DNA of 42,969 nt, from assembly GCA_023443045.1 (NCBI GenBank), contig JAEZWK010000004.1, positions 1-42,969 of the forward strand. Reading direction: 5' to 3'. The notes beneath the pieces are model-generated. The model was not told the origin of the DNA. It made no database searches and saw only the letters and a program-made list of their open reading frames with translations. Positions 8,346 to 17,138 of this stretch are shown piece after piece. Both the position numbers and the translations under genes were made by a program. This stretch comes from Bacillota bacterium (GTDB taxonomy: Bacteria; Bacillota_A; Clostridia; Tissierellales; Peptoniphilaceae). Every line of letters begins with the position of its first letter. Position 1 is the stretch's first letter.

Positions 8346-8930
8346 ACTAACGCTTTTTCTCTTCAACATTTAGGAGAGACTGTATCGCATCATACAGGTC
8401 ATTTGACAAATATTGGAATACTTTCTGATAAATTTGTTCTTTCTATAAAAAGTGTAATAGCTTATTTTTTCGGTGCATTTTTAAGCGGTTTAAGTTTTGG
8501 TAATCCAGATTTAAAATATAAAAGAAGATATGGATTTTTATTTTTCTTTGTTGGAATATTAGATTTTATTCTGTTTTATAATTTAAATTTTTTAAACATC
8601 TATATCTTAGCTTTTGAAATGGGACTGCAGAACTCTTTTGTTTTACATGTGAATAATTTTTTAGTAAGAACAACTCACATGACAGGATATATAACAGATT
8701 TTGGATTCTCATTAGGGGCTTTGTTTAGGAGTGACACAGACAAAAGTTTACACAAATTCAGAATATATTTTTATGGTGCATCAATATTGAGTTTTGTAAT
8801 AGGTGCAGTTTTAGAAGCTAAAATTTTTCAGCTTGATACTAAATATTCGATTTTACTTTTAGCAATATTAAATTTAGTAGCTGCTTTTATTTATCATCAG
8901 ATCAGAAATCAAAAAATGAATAAGAGTTAA
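8256..8930 (+). CDS. YoaK-family (DUF1275) membrane protein
   Basis: 224 residues with about six hydrophobic helices. Marks of the DUF1275 family: LIAGYTNAFSLQHLGETVSH and the G-H-x-T-N-I-G segment after it, then FVLHVNNFLVRTTHMTGYIT. Function of the family is unproven; an inner-membrane transporter or channel role has been suggested. I start at ATG 8256, because the N-terminus MSKNN is also preserved in the duplicate at 5751; an upstream in-frame ATG at 8241 lies inside the previous gene. There is no clear ribosome site, so translation probably depends on coupling to the small gene before it. Confidence 0.85.
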   Translation: MSKNNFVQKDERYDFFLLFWILIITLIAGYTNAFSLQHLGETVSHHTGHLTNIGILSDKFVLSIKSVIAYFFGAFLSGLSFGNPDLKYKRRYGFLFFFVGILDFILFYNLNFLNIYILAFEMGLQNSFVLHVNNFLVRTTHMTGYITDFGFSLGALFRSDTDKSLHKFRIYFYGASILSFVIGAVLEAKIFQLDTKYSILLLAILNLVAAFIYHQIRNQKMNKS

Positions 8931-8954
8931 TTTTTGCTTAAAATAGGGTATAAT
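8927..8954 (+). promoter_or_regulatory. Promoter for the HesB-like selenoprotein and aminotransferase genes
   Basis: TTAATT (8927-8932), 16-base spacer, TATAAT (8949-8954), about 36 bases before the selenoprotein start. Confidence 0.5.
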
Positions 8955-8989
8955 TAAATTAGGTATGACAAATTAAAAAAGGAGTAAAT

Positions 8990-9253
8990 ATGGAAATCAT
9001 TTTAACTGAAAGTGCTAGAGCAAAATTTAATTCTCTAGACAATAAAATAACTAGAATATATATAAAATCTGCTACATGAAGCGGAATCATACTGGGCGTG
9101 ACACCAGGAGAGAAAAATGAAGATGATGAACTTATAATCAGTGAAGGCTTTAATTTTGTAATAGAAAAAGGGTTGATGAAACATTTGGGATCATCATTAA
9201 AAATTGATTACAAAGAAAGTGGACTTTCACGAGGATTTAGAGTTTATTTATAG
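8990..9253 (+). CDS. HesB/IscA-like selenoprotein (UGA at 9077-9079 read as selenocysteine)
   Basis: 87 residues when the in-frame TGA at codon 30 is read as selenocysteine; without readthrough both halves are too short to be noticed. The product begins MEIILTESARAKF, as IscA/HesB proteins do (I-x-L-T-x-x-A). The TGA falls in ATUSGIILG, the place of the first conserved cysteine of IscA (T-S-G-C-S-G). The C-terminal C-G-C of true IscA is absent; the protein ends GFRVYL, as in the known HesB-like selenoprotein family of anaerobes. The start has a GGAG site 5 bases before ATG. A stem-loop after the TGA fits a bacterial SECIS. It precedes a PatB-type C-S lyase by 8 bases, pointing to sulfur or selenium handling, but its reaction is unknown. 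Confidence 0.88.
9080..9110 (+). promoter_or_regulatory. Candidate bacterial SECIS element of the HesB-like selenoprotein
   Basis: After the TGA, CTGG (9092-9095) pairs with CCAG (9104-9107) around the 8-base loop GCGTGACA. The loop starts with G and lies 16 bases after the TGA, within the spacing and loop rules known for bacterial SECIS elements. The stem is short, so this is a candidate. Confidence 0.5.
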
Positions 9254-9261
9254 GAGAGATT

Positions 9262-10443
9262 ATGTACGATTTTAAAACCATTGTAGATAGAAGAAATTTA
9301 GGTTCATCAAAATATAATTTGATGCTAGAAAATAATCCGGATGTAGAAAAAGATGTAATTCCATTAAGTGTTGCTGATGCAGATTTTCCGATAATGCCAG
9401 AGATTAAAGAGGGATTAAAAAAGTATTTGGATGAAGCTGTGTTGGGATATGCAGCACCTACAGAAAAATATTTTGATTCTATAATAAAATGGATGAAAAA
9501 AATTCACGATTATGAAATACAAAAAGAATGGATAGTACCCATAGCTGGAGTAGTAAATGGAGTAATGGCATCAATTATTGCTTATACAGAGGAAAATGAC
9601 GGAGTAATAATTATGGAGCCTGTATATTATCCTTTTAAGAATAGTATATTAAATACTAATAGACAACCGGTAATATGTGAATTAAAAAAAGATGAAAATA
9701 ATTATTATACAATCGATTTCGAGAAATTAGAAGAATTGGCAAAAGATGAAATGAATAAACTTTTGGTACTATGTTCTCCACATAATCCGGTTGGAAGAGT
9801 ATGGACAAAAGAGGAATTACAAAAAATCGGCGAAATTGCTAAAAGGAATAATCTGATTATAACATCTGATGAAATATGGTGTGATATTGTAATGCCAGGA
9901 TATAAACATCATATGCTACACACTGTAGATGAAACATTTAAAGATATTTCTATAATAGCTACAGCACCTAGTAAAACTTTTAACATAGCGGGAATGGCAA
10001 CCAGCAATATGATTATTCCTAATGAAAGTTTAAAAGAGAAGTTTTTAAATGCTATGTTAAAGATGAATGCAACTCATATTAATATATTAGGATTTAAAGC
10101 GTGTGAATTAGCATATAACAACGGAGAAAAATATTTATCTGAATTTATAGAATTGATTGATAATAATCAAAAAATTATGAAAGATGAATTAGAAAAAATA
10201 GATGGCATTAAAATACGTAATATAGAAGGAACATATCTTCAGTGGGTGGACTTCAACTATTTGAACCTAGAAAACATAGATCTAGAAACATTTATGCAAA
10301 AAGAAGCAAAGCTCTTTTTAGATGAGGGATATATTTTTGGTGAAAGTGGTAGCGGTTTTGAAAGATTTAATATAGCATGTCCAACTGAAATATTAAAAAA
10401 ACACCTAGAAAGATTAATAAATGCATTGAAAAAAAGGGTTTAA
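9262..10443 (+). CDS. patB: MalY/PatB-type aminotransferase (cystathionine beta-lyase)
   Basis: 393 residues, fold-type I PLP enzyme. The PLP lysine is K238 in APSKTFNIAG; the substrate loop is seen as CSPHNPVGRVW; TSDEIWCDI holds the cofactor-ring aspartate. N-terminal PLSVADADFPIMPEI is typical of MalY/PatB proteins (V-A-D-x-D-F), which cleave C-S bonds of cystathionine or cysteine to give ammonia, pyruvate and a thiol or sulfide. It lies 8 bases after the HesB-like selenoprotein and probably shares its mRNA. A degraded piece of a second copy is found at 5866-6038. The aminotransferase family is certain; the C-S lyase activity is inferred. Confidence 0.9.
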   Translation: MYDFKTIVDRRNLGSSKYNLMLENNPDVEKDVIPLSVADADFPIMPEIKEGLKKYLDEAVLGYAAPTEKYFDSIIKWMKKIHDYEIQKEWIVPIAGVVNGVMASIIAYTEENDGVIIMEPVYYPFKNSILNTNRQPVICELKKDENNYYTIDFEKLEELAKDEMNKLLVLCSPHNPVGRVWTKEELQKIGEIAKRNNLIITSDEIWCDIVMPGYKHHMLHTVDETFKDISIIATAPSKTFNIAGMATSNMIIPNESLKEKFLNAMLKMNATHINILGFKACELAYNNGEKYLSEFIELIDNNQKIMKDELEKIDGIKIRNIEGTYLQWVDFNYLNLENIDLETFMQKEAKLFLDEGYIFGESGSGFERFNIACPTEILKKHLERLINALKKRV

Positions 10444-10458
10444 TACCCTTGTTTTTTT
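10434..10458 (+). terminator. Terminator overlapping the aminotransferase stop codon
   Basis: AAGGGT, loop TTAAT, ACCCTT, then G and seven T residues. The stop codon TAA is in the loop. Confidence 0.85.
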
Positions 10459-10640
10459 GTGTTAAACTGGATATTACAATATATTTAAAAAATAATTTAC
10501 TATAGTATAGTATTAATTAAAAATATATGATACAATATGTTATGGAAGTGCATAAAAAAAGAGGGATTTAATTTATACTTTTTCCGTAATTAAGTATTAT
10601 TTGAAATAAATCAAATAATAAAATTAAGCAGGAGAAAATT

Positions 10641-10808
10641 ATGACAAAGGATAATATGGGAAATAACATAGAAAAAGATTATAAAGAATTATATCTATAA
10701 ATAAAAAAACAATATCATAGAGTAAAAGTACAGTTTTATGTATGCGTAGCAATTATTGGATTTATGTCCTACTGGCTCGTTAAATATATTAAGACATTTA
10801 TGAAATAA
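10641..10808 (+). pseudogene. Small membrane protein gene interrupted by an in-frame stop
   Basis: A 56-codon frame with a good ribosome site (CAGGAGAAAATT before ATG) is broken by TAA at 10698-10700, codon 20. The first part is MTKDNMGNNIEKDYKELYL; the second begins IKKQYHRVKVQFYVCVAIIG and ends in one membrane helix plus a lysine-rich tail. Everything else is intact: ribosome site, hydrophobic helix, stop codon, and a terminator immediately after. This looks like one recent nonsense mutation. Because the codon is TAA, not TGA, it is not a selenocysteine site. I do not recognise the family. The remaining sequence of the 10459-10940 gap is AT-rich with no further gene. Confidence 0.5.
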
Positions 10809-10833
10809 AAGGAGAGCGCTCGCCTTCTTTTTT
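10809..10833 (+). terminator. Rho-independent terminator
   Basis: AAGG-A-GAGC pairs with GCTC-G-CCTT, immediately after the stop of the broken small gene, followed by C and six T residues. Confidence 0.75.
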
Positions 10834-10894
10834 GATTTATTTTTTCACAATTCCGAATTATTTGAAAAAAATAAACACAGCTATTCATTAATAC

Positions 10895-10923
10895 TTATAT
10901 CATTTTTAAAAATATGGTATAAT
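10895..10923 (+). promoter_or_regulatory. Promoter of the formate dehydrogenase operon
   Basis: Perfect TATAAT at 10918-10923 with a weak TTATAT 17 bases upstream; the GGGAGGGG ribosome site of the first gene follows at 10938. Confidence 0.5.
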
Positions 10924-10949
10924 AATCTTAAAAAAAGGGAGGGGATAAA

Positions 10950-11399
10950 TTGCTAAATGACGTTTTAAAGATTGCACTTGAAAATGAAACCAAAACTATT
11001 TCTTTTTATAATGATGCGAAAGAAAAAGTAACAAATAATCAGCAAAAGATATTTTTTGAAAGCATGATTAGGGATATTAAAAAGCATATGCGCCTAATTA
11101 AAAAGCACTCTGAGAAAAATATTTTAGTTATAGCAAAAGCAGACAATGATTATGGTATAACTGAAGAGTTAAAAGAGTCTCATTCTGATGAAATAAATGA
11201 AGATACAGAGTTTATTGAATGTGTAAAATTGGCTATGAAAAAATCAGAAGAATCTATGGCAGAATATGAAAATTTTGCTAATAATGCTAGTACTATAGAA
11301 GAAAAAAATTTTTTTAAGGATTTAAAAAATCTAAAACAACGACACAAAGCAGGGTTAGAACAAGTATATAACCAAATAGCTTTCAATGAGGTGTGGTAA
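10950..11399 (+). CDS. Ferritin-like (rubrerythrin-type) protein, first gene of the formate dehydrogenase operon
   Basis: 149 residues, mostly helical. It starts with TTG, chosen because GGGAGGGG lies 5 bases upstream and no ATG fits. Two helix pairs show the ferritin-like pattern: ENETKTISFYNDAKEKV with FFESMIRDIKKHMRLI, and EESMAEYENFANNA with NFFKDLKNLKQRHKAGL (E-x6-Y and E/D-x-x-x-x-x-H type spacing). The second pair has an aspartate or aspargine-like site in place of a glutamate, so the diiron site may be incomplete. The protein has no rubredoxin domain. Its stop codon overlaps the start of fdhA (TAATG), so the two are made together. Small ferritin-like proteins occur beside formate dehydrogenase genes in clostridia; a role in oxygen protection or iron delivery is only inferred. 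Confidence 0.75.
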   Translation: MLNDVLKIALENETKTISFYNDAKEKVTNNQQKIFFESMIRDIKKHMRLIKKHSEKNILVIAKADNDYGITEELKESHSDEINEDTEFIECVKLAMKKSEESMAEYENFANNASTIEEKNFFKDLKNLKQRHKAGLEQVYNQIAFNEVW

Positions 11400-14137
11400 T
11401 GATTAATTTAATTATTGACGGAATTAATGTTACTGTTGAAGAGGGTACCAATATTATAGATGCTGCAAAAAAAGTTGGTATAGAAATTCCACAGTTATGT
11501 TATTTAAAAAATTTATCTGCATTTGGTGGATGTAGAATGTGTATGGTTGAAATAAATGGCAAGAAAAAACCGGAAGCAGCATGTGCCACTCTATGTAAAG
11601 AGGGAATGAATGTAGTTACCAAATCTGATAGATTAATCAAGTATAGAAAAGGGCTTTTAAAACTTTTGATGAGTAATCACCCGGTAGACTGTTTAACATG
11701 TTCTGCTGTTGGAAGATGTACTTTACAAGATTTGTGCTTCGAATATGGAGTAAGAGCTCCTTTTTATGAAGGAAAGAAATCTTCTTTTGCAATTGATTAT
11801 TACAATCCTATAATGATACGTGATCAAAATAAATGTATTAAATGTGGTAAATGCGTAAGAGTTTGTAAAGAAGTTCAGGTAACAGGTACATATGATTTTG
11901 TGGGTAGAGGTTTTTATTCTACAGTTACAACGGCTTTTGATCAAAATATAAATTCTGATATTTGTAGAATGTGTGGACAATGTATTTCTTCGTGCCCTGT
12001 TGGAGCGCTTGAAAACAAACAATTATATACTTACAGACCTTGGGAATTAAAAAAAGTAAGAACAACATGTCCATTCTGTGGAACGGGATGCAATTTTGAT
12101 CTAAATGTTTACAAAGGAAAGGTGGTTGGAGTAACACCTGCAGAAGATGCTCCTATCAATGGAACACAATTATGTGTTAAGGGTAGATTTCATACAGATC
12201 TAATCAATTCTAAAGATAGACTTACAAGTCCTTTGATAAAAGAAAATGGCGAGTTTAGGAAAGCTTCTTGGGAAGAGGCTCTAGATTTGGTAAGTAAAAA
12301 ATTTACAGAAATAAAGAATGAATATGGTCCAGATTCTATAGCAGGCCTTTCTAGTGCTAGATGCACGAACGAGGATAATTTTGCGTTCCAAAAATTTATG
12401 AGAGTTGCTATAGGTACTAATAATGTAGATCATTGCGCTAGAACCTGACATGCTCCAACAGTTGCAGGTCTTGCAACAACATTGGGTAGTGGAGCTATGA
12501 CAAATAGTGTAAATGAAATACTAGATGAAGATTTATTCTTTATAATAGGATCCAATACGACCGAAGCACATCCCATTATTGGAAACAAGATGAAACAGGC
12601 TATACAAAAAGGTGCAAAAGCAATAGTTATAGATCCTAGAAGAACCGAGATTGCAGAACACGCTTTATATCACTTGAAATTAAATTCCGGTACTGATGCT
12701 GCTTTGATAAATGGTATTATGAATGTAATTGTAGAAGAAGATTTGGTTGATTGGGATTATGTAAACGAAAGAGTAGAAGGTATAGAAGATGTTTTAGAGA
12801 CTGTAAAAAAATACGATTTAAAAACAGTTTCTCAAATAACTGGAATAGATGAAAATACTATTAGAGAAGTGGCTAGATTATATGCTAAAACTGAAAAAGC
12901 AGGTATTTTCTATACTCTAGGAATTACTGAGCACACAACCGGAACTTCCAACGTTATGAATCTAGCAAATTTAGCTTTATTAACTGGTCACGTAGGTATA
13001 AGAAGTGCTGGAGTAAATCCTCTAAGAGGACAAAACAATGTTCAGGGAGCTTGTGATATCGGTGCATTACCAAATTCATTCCCCGGATATCCCAAAGTTA
13101 CCGATCCAACAGCAATAGAATTTTTTGAAAAATTGTGGGATACAAAATTAAATCCAAAACTCGGTCTAAGAATACCTGAAATGCTAGATGAGGCAGTAGA
13201 AGGAAAAGTGAAAGCTATGATGGTTATGGGAGAGGATCCTGTACTTAGTGATCCCGATGCTAATCATGTTAAAAAGGCTTTTGAAAAAATGGATTTTGTG
13301 GTGAGCTTAGAAATATTTATGAGTGAGACTGCGAAATTTGCAGATGTTGTATTCCCTGCTGCGTGCTATGCAGAAAAAGAAGGTACATTTACAGCAAGTG
13401 AAAGAAGAGTTCAAAGAGTTAGAAAAGCTGTGGAAGCTCCAGGAGAAGCTCTTGAAGATTGGAGAATAATAAAGAAAATAGCTCAAAAGATGAATGTAAA
13501 AGGTTTTGAGTGGGAAACAAGCGAAGATGTATTTAATGAAATAAGAAAGGCAATGCCATCATATAGAGGAATGACTTACGAGCGTTTAGGTACGCAAGGG
13601 TTAGCATGGCCATGTCCAACGGAAGATCATCCTGGAACCACATTTTTACATGAAGGAGTATTTCCTAGAGGAACCGCTAGGATGGTGCCCGTAGAATATG
13701 AGCCACCAGCTGAAATTGTCTGCGAAGAATTCCCATATCTATTAAATACCGGAAGAAAATTAACTCACTACAATGTTATGACAAGATTTTCTGATAAATT
13801 AGATGAGATTAATCCATATGAATTAGCAGAAGTCCATCCGAAAGATGCTGAAAAACTTGGATTAAGCGAGCTTGATTATATGGAAGTTACTTCCAGAAGG
13901 GGAAGTATAATAACCAGAGTACACATAACAGATAAGGTGTTAGAAGGATCTATCTTTATGACCTTCCACTATAAAGAAAGCCCGGTTAACGAACTTACTA
14001 ATGCTGCATTTGACCCTATAACAAAAACAGCTGAATATAAAGTATCGGCAGTTAGACTAAAGAAAGTAAAAGATAGAGATGATGTAGTAGAAAAATTCGT
14101 TCCATTAAAACAAATAGTGGAGGTAAATCATGTTTAA
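11399..14137 (+). CDS. fdhA: Selenocysteine-containing formate dehydrogenase catalytic subunit with N-terminal NuoG-like domain
   Basis: 912 residues when TGA at 12446-12448 is read as selenocysteine 350; without this the gene splits in two. It oxidises formate to CO2 or reduces CO2. Domains in order: 2Fe-2S ferredoxin (C34, C45, C48, C62); NuoG-type His/Cys 4Fe-4S motif HPVDCLTCSAVGRCTLQDLC; two 4Fe-4S motifs CIKCGKC and CRMCGQC; molybdopterin 4Fe-4S motif CPFCGTGC (C224, C227, C231, C259); the Mo/W-binding HCARTUHAPTVAGLATT; molybdopterin domains; C-terminal dinucleotide-binding domain from about 795 (LLNTGRKLTHYNVMTRFSD). I choose ATG 11399, preceded by GAGGTG; a GTG at 11393 overlaps that site. 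It overlaps nuoE-like by 8 bases. Together with the NuoE and NuoF subunits it resembles NAD- and ferredoxin-linked bifurcating enzymes such as FdhF2-Hyl of Gottschalkia acidurici. Confidence 0.95.
12449..12486 (+). promoter_or_regulatory. SECIS element of fdhA
   Basis: GTTGCA (12461-12466), loop GGTCT, TGCAAC (12472-12477): a perfect 6-bp stem. The GGTCT loop starts 18 bases after the TGA, the same loop and the same spacing as in the Escherichia coli fdhF SECIS as I remember it. SelB should bind here. Confidence 0.9.
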
Positions 14138-14630
14138 TTTTGATCCTAAAGAATTTGAAAAAGAATTGATTTTATTTAGAGAGTTCATACAGCAAAAAAA
14201 GAGTATGAGTGGTGCTCTGATGCCGATATTACAAAAAGCGCAAGTTTTATTTGGTTATTTACCAAGAGAAATAATCGAAGAAATAGCTGAAGAACTAAAA
14301 ATACCTGTAGCAGAAGTGTATGGAGTAGCAACATTTTATGCGCAATTTACTTTTATACCAACTGGTAAAAATAAAATTTCTGTATGTATGGGAACTGCTT
14401 GTTATGTAAAAGGAGCAGAAGATATTTTACACGCATTTGAAGATGAATTAGGTATAAAAAAAGGCGAAACAACTCCAGATAAAAAATTTAGTATAGTGGA
14501 AACTAGATGTGTAGGAGAATGTGCTAGTGCACCGGTAGTTACAATAAATGAAGAAAACATAGCTAAATTTTCAGTAAAAGATGTAAAGACAACAATCGAA
14601 AAATTATTGAAGGAGGATGCAAATGTATAA
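14130..14630 (+). CDS. NuoE/HylC-like 2Fe-2S subunit of the formate dehydrogenase complex
   Basis: 166 residues. Thioredoxin-like 2Fe-2S protein: N-terminal helical domain with [19 protein letters not shown] and [13 protein letters not shown], then cluster cysteines in [13 protein letters not shown] (two) and [12 protein letters not shown] (two), the usual four ligands of the NuoE/HydC family. With the NuoF-like subunit it passes electrons between NAD(P)H-bound flavin and the iron-sulfur chain. Its ATG overlaps the end of fdhA, with GGAGG 6 bases upstream, so the subunits are translationally coupled. Confidence 0.93.
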   Translation: MFNFDPKEFEKELILFREFIQQKKSMSGALMPILQKAQVLFGYLPREIIEEIAEELKIPVAEVYGVATFYAQFTFIPTGKNKISVCMGTACYVKGAEDILHAFEDELGIKKGETTPDKKFSIVETRCVGECASAPVVTINEENIAKFSVKDVKTTIEKLLKEDANV

Positions 14631-16191
14631 CTTAGAAGAAAATAGAAAAAACTCCTATGATAATTTGATAAAAAAATTAAAAACAAGAGATGATATAGAC
14701 TTAAGTGGAGAATATCCAAAATTAAATGGAGAATTTTACAAAAATCAAACAAGAATAGTGCTTAGAAATTTTGAAGTAATAGACCCCGAAAGCATAGATG
14801 ACTATATTGCTTTGGGTGGATATAGCGCGTTAAAAAAAGCTCTTACAATGCAGCCTCAGGAGATTTTAGATGAAGTAAAAAATTCAGGACTCAGAGGAAG
14901 AGGGGGAGCAGGATTTCCCACTGGAGTAAAATGGCAGGGAGCATATGACCAGGGGCCAGGTAAAAAATATGTAGTAATGAACGCAGATGAAGGAGACCCA
15001 GGTGCATATATGGATAGATCTATAATGGAAGGAGATCCCCATTCTGTATTAGAAGGTATGGCAATATGTGGGCTTGCTATAGGAAGTGATGAGGGATACA
15101 TCTATATACGTGCAGAATATCCAAAAGCTGTAAAAAGATTAGAAAAAGCTATAGAAGATGCAAAAGAAAGAGGTTTATTGGGAGAGAATATATTTGGAAG
15201 CGGATTTAATTTTAATATCTCTCTCAGATTGGGAAGCGGAGCATTTGTATGTGGTGAAGGAACTGCGTTATTAGAATCTATAGAAGGAAGACGTGGTATG
15301 CCCAGACCAAAAGTGTTTAGAACTACAGTAAAAGGACTCTGGGATAAACCGACGGTTATAAATAACGTAGAAACATTTGCTAATATAACATATATAATAA
15401 ATAAAGGCAGTGAACATTATAAATCTATAGGAACAGATGATTCATCAGGAACGAAAGTATTTGCGCTTGTAGGAAAGGTAGAAAATTCTGGGCTTGTAGA
15501 AGTTCCGATGGGTAGCACCATTAATGAGATAGTTTTCGGAATAGGCGGAGGAATACCGGAAGGTAAAAAAATAAAAGCTGTACAGACCGGAGGACCCTCA
15601 GGTGGATGTATACCACCAGAATTTTTTGATATACCAATAGACTTTGGTAGCTTAGCAAAAATTGGATCTATAATGGGATCTGGTGGTATGGTTGTCATGG
15701 ATGAAACAGACTGTATGGTGGATATAGCAAGATTTTTTATGGAATTTTCTGTAGATGAATCGTGCGGAAAGTGTACACCATGTAGAGAAGGAACCATGAG
15801 AATGCTAGAAATTCTAGAAAGAATCACAAAGGGAGAAGCTGAGTTAGAAGATATTGATGAGCTGGAATTTTTAGGCGACTTAATGACACAAACGTCTCTT
15901 TGCGGATTGGGACAGACTGCAGCTAATCCAGTTGTTTCAACTTTGCAATACTTTAGAGATGAATATATAAGCCATATAACAGAAAAAAGATGCCCTGCAG
16001 GAGCATGTAAAGCACTAAAAAGATATTATATTACTGATAAATGTGTTGGATGTACTAAATGTGCTAAAAATTGTCCGGTTAATTGTATAACGGGAAGTCC
16101 TAGACAATTACATGTAATAGAACAAAACCAATGTATCAAATGCGGAACATGTGAAGCAGTTTGTCCAGTAAAGGCAATTATTCATAAATAA
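14623..16191 (+). CDS. NuoF/HylB-like flavoprotein subunit with C-terminal 2x[4Fe-4S] ferredoxin domain
   Basis: 522 residues. NADH/FMN site: [15 protein letters not shown] and [24 protein letters not shown]-type region in the middle, then the 4Fe-4S motif [13 protein letters not shown] with a further cysteine in SLCGLGQ. The C-terminus adds a two-cluster ferredoxin ([12 protein letters not shown] and [12 protein letters not shown]), as in bifurcating HydB/HylB proteins. It lacks the N-terminal thioredoxin-like domain of longer HydB proteins. Start: ATG 14623, because AGGAGG lies 6 bases before it; an ATG at 14617 touches the ribosome site. It overlaps the NuoE-like gene by 8 bases. NAD or NADP preference cannot be read off. 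Confidence 0.93.
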   Translation: MYNLEENRKNSYDNLIKKLKTRDDIDLSGEYPKLNGEFYKNQTRIVLRNFEVIDPESIDDYIALGGYSALKKALTMQPQEILDEVKNSGLRGRGGAGFPTGVKWQGAYDQGPGKKYVVMNADEGDPGAYMDRSIMEGDPHSVLEGMAICGLAIGSDEGYIYIRAEYPKAVKRLEKAIEDAKERGLLGENIFGSGFNFNISLRLGSGAFVCGEGTALLESIEGRRGMPRPKVFRTTVKGLWDKPTVINNVETFANITYIINKGSEHYKSIGTDDSSGTKVFALVGKVENSGLVEVPMGSTINEIVFGIGGGIPEGKKIKAVQTGGPSGGCIPPEFFDIPIDFGSLAKIGSIMGSGGMVVMDETDCMVDIARFFMEFSVDESCGKCTPCREGTMRMLEILERITKGEAELEDIDELEFLGDLMTQTSLCGLGQTAANPVVSTLQYFRDEYISHITEKRCPAGACKALKRYYITDKCVGCTKCAKNCPVNCITGSPRQLHVIEQNQCIKCGTCEAVCPVKAIIHK

Positions 16192-17087
16192 TGTTTGAAA
16201 AAATATTTCTTATATTAATATTCTTAATTCTGATAGGTAGAATGGTCAAAAGAAAAAAATTCAGAAAATTTTTAATTCCCATTATATCTTGTGTAATATT
16301 ATATTCACTATTTTTCTACTATAAAAAAATAGATATAGAAAATAGAACTGAAGGTTTAAAAAAAGAAAATATAATAATAGAAGAAAAAACTGATTCTAAA
16401 TCAAGTGAAAATAAAGATAGTGCAGTTACTGAAAATGAAGAGTTATTATATGAAGTTGCAATATTAAAAAAAGTAATAGATGGTGATACAATAGAAATAA
16501 AAAAAGATGGAGTGATAAAAAAGGTTAGGCTTTTAATGATAGATGCGCCAGAAAGTGTCCACCAAAACTCGAGTAAAAATGGAGAATTTGGGAAAAAAGC
16601 TAGTGAATTTTTAAAAAATTATTTGAATGAATCACTAAATAAAGAAATATATTTAGTAAAAGATATTTCAGATGTAGATAAATATAATCGCTTACTCAGG
16701 TATGTGTATGTGAAAAAACCAAGTGGAGATTTAAAAAAATCATATCTAGAAACAGCAAATGCACATATGCTAGAGGAAGGATATGCAAATTTTGTGACAT
16801 ATCCTCCAGATATATCACTATCTAAGGAACTGCTCAAACTAGCAAAAGAAGCAAGACGTAACAAAAGAGGCTTATATGCACTTACAGAAGAGATAAATCT
16901 ACAAAAAGCACAACAAAAAATCAATGAAGAGCAGAAAAATCCAGAACACAAGATAAAAGGGAATAAAAAAACAAAAATCTATCACGATATAAATAGTAGC
17001 AGCTACTATAATATATCAGAAAAGAATGTGATATATTTTGAAACAGAAAAAGAAGCTATAGATGCCGGGTATAAAAAATATAAATAA
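16191..17087 (+). CDS. Membrane-anchored thermonuclease (SNase-like) with C-terminal sunset-type domain
   Basis: 298 residues. Two N-terminal hydrophobic segments (about 3-16 and 27-43), a charged linker, then the SNase domain at about 85-235. Catalytic residues of staphylococcal nuclease are all present: D in VIDGDTIEI, R and D and E in VRLLMIDAPES, R in DKYNRLLRYVYV. The end, KIYHDINSSSYYNISEKNVI with a YFETEKEAIDAGYKK continuation, is like the short domain attached to many Firmicute nucleases (Y-H-x-x-x-x-x-Y-Y-x-x-I, F-x-x-x-x-x-A-x-x-x-G-Y), with serine in place of the usual cysteine. It degrades DNA or RNA at the cell surface. Its ATG overlaps the stop of the NuoF-like gene (TAATG), so it is co-transcribed with the formate dehydrogenase although no functional link is known. 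Confidence 0.88.
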   Translation: MFEKIFLILIFLILIGRMVKRKKFRKFLIPIISCVILYSLFFYYKKIDIENRTEGLKKENIIIEEKTDSKSSENKDSAVTENEELLYEVAILKKVIDGDTIEIKKDGVIKKVRLLMIDAPESVHQNSSKNGEFGKKASEFLKNYLNESLNKEIYLVKDISDVDKYNRLLRYVYVKKPSGDLKKSYLETANAHMLEEGYANFVTYPPDISLSKELLKLAKEARRNKRGLYALTEEINLQKAQQKINEEQKNPEHKIKGNKKTKIYHDINSSSYYNISEKNVIYFETEKEAIDAGYKKYK

Positions 17088-17093
17088 TTTTAC

Positions 17094-17123
17094 AAATATC
17101 CTTGACTTATCAGGGATATTTTT
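17094..17123 (+). terminator. Terminator after the nuclease gene
   Basis: AAATATCC pairs perfectly with GGATATTT around a 12-base loop, then a short T-run. The -35 box of the next promoter lies in the loop. Confidence 0.65.
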
Positions 17124-17130
17124 GTATACT
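17102..17130 (+). promoter_or_regulatory. Strong promoter of the rpmG-secE-nusG-rplK-rplA operon
   Basis: TTGACT (17102-17107), 17-base spacer, TATACT (17125-17130). One mismatch from consensus in each box. Confidence 0.8.
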
Positions 17131-17138
17131 TTATAGGT

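Noticed and set aside
10698..10700. Recoded stop codon (selenocysteine or pyrrolysine) in the small membrane gene
   Set aside because: The codon is TAA, which is neither Sec (TGA) nor Pyl (TAG), and no SECIS-like stem follows.
12482..14137. Separate molybdopterin oxidoreductase gene starting at 12482
   Set aside because: It is the continuation of fdhA after the selenocysteine TGA; there is no ribosome site at 12482, and the residues between TGA and that ATG are conserved FdhA sequence.
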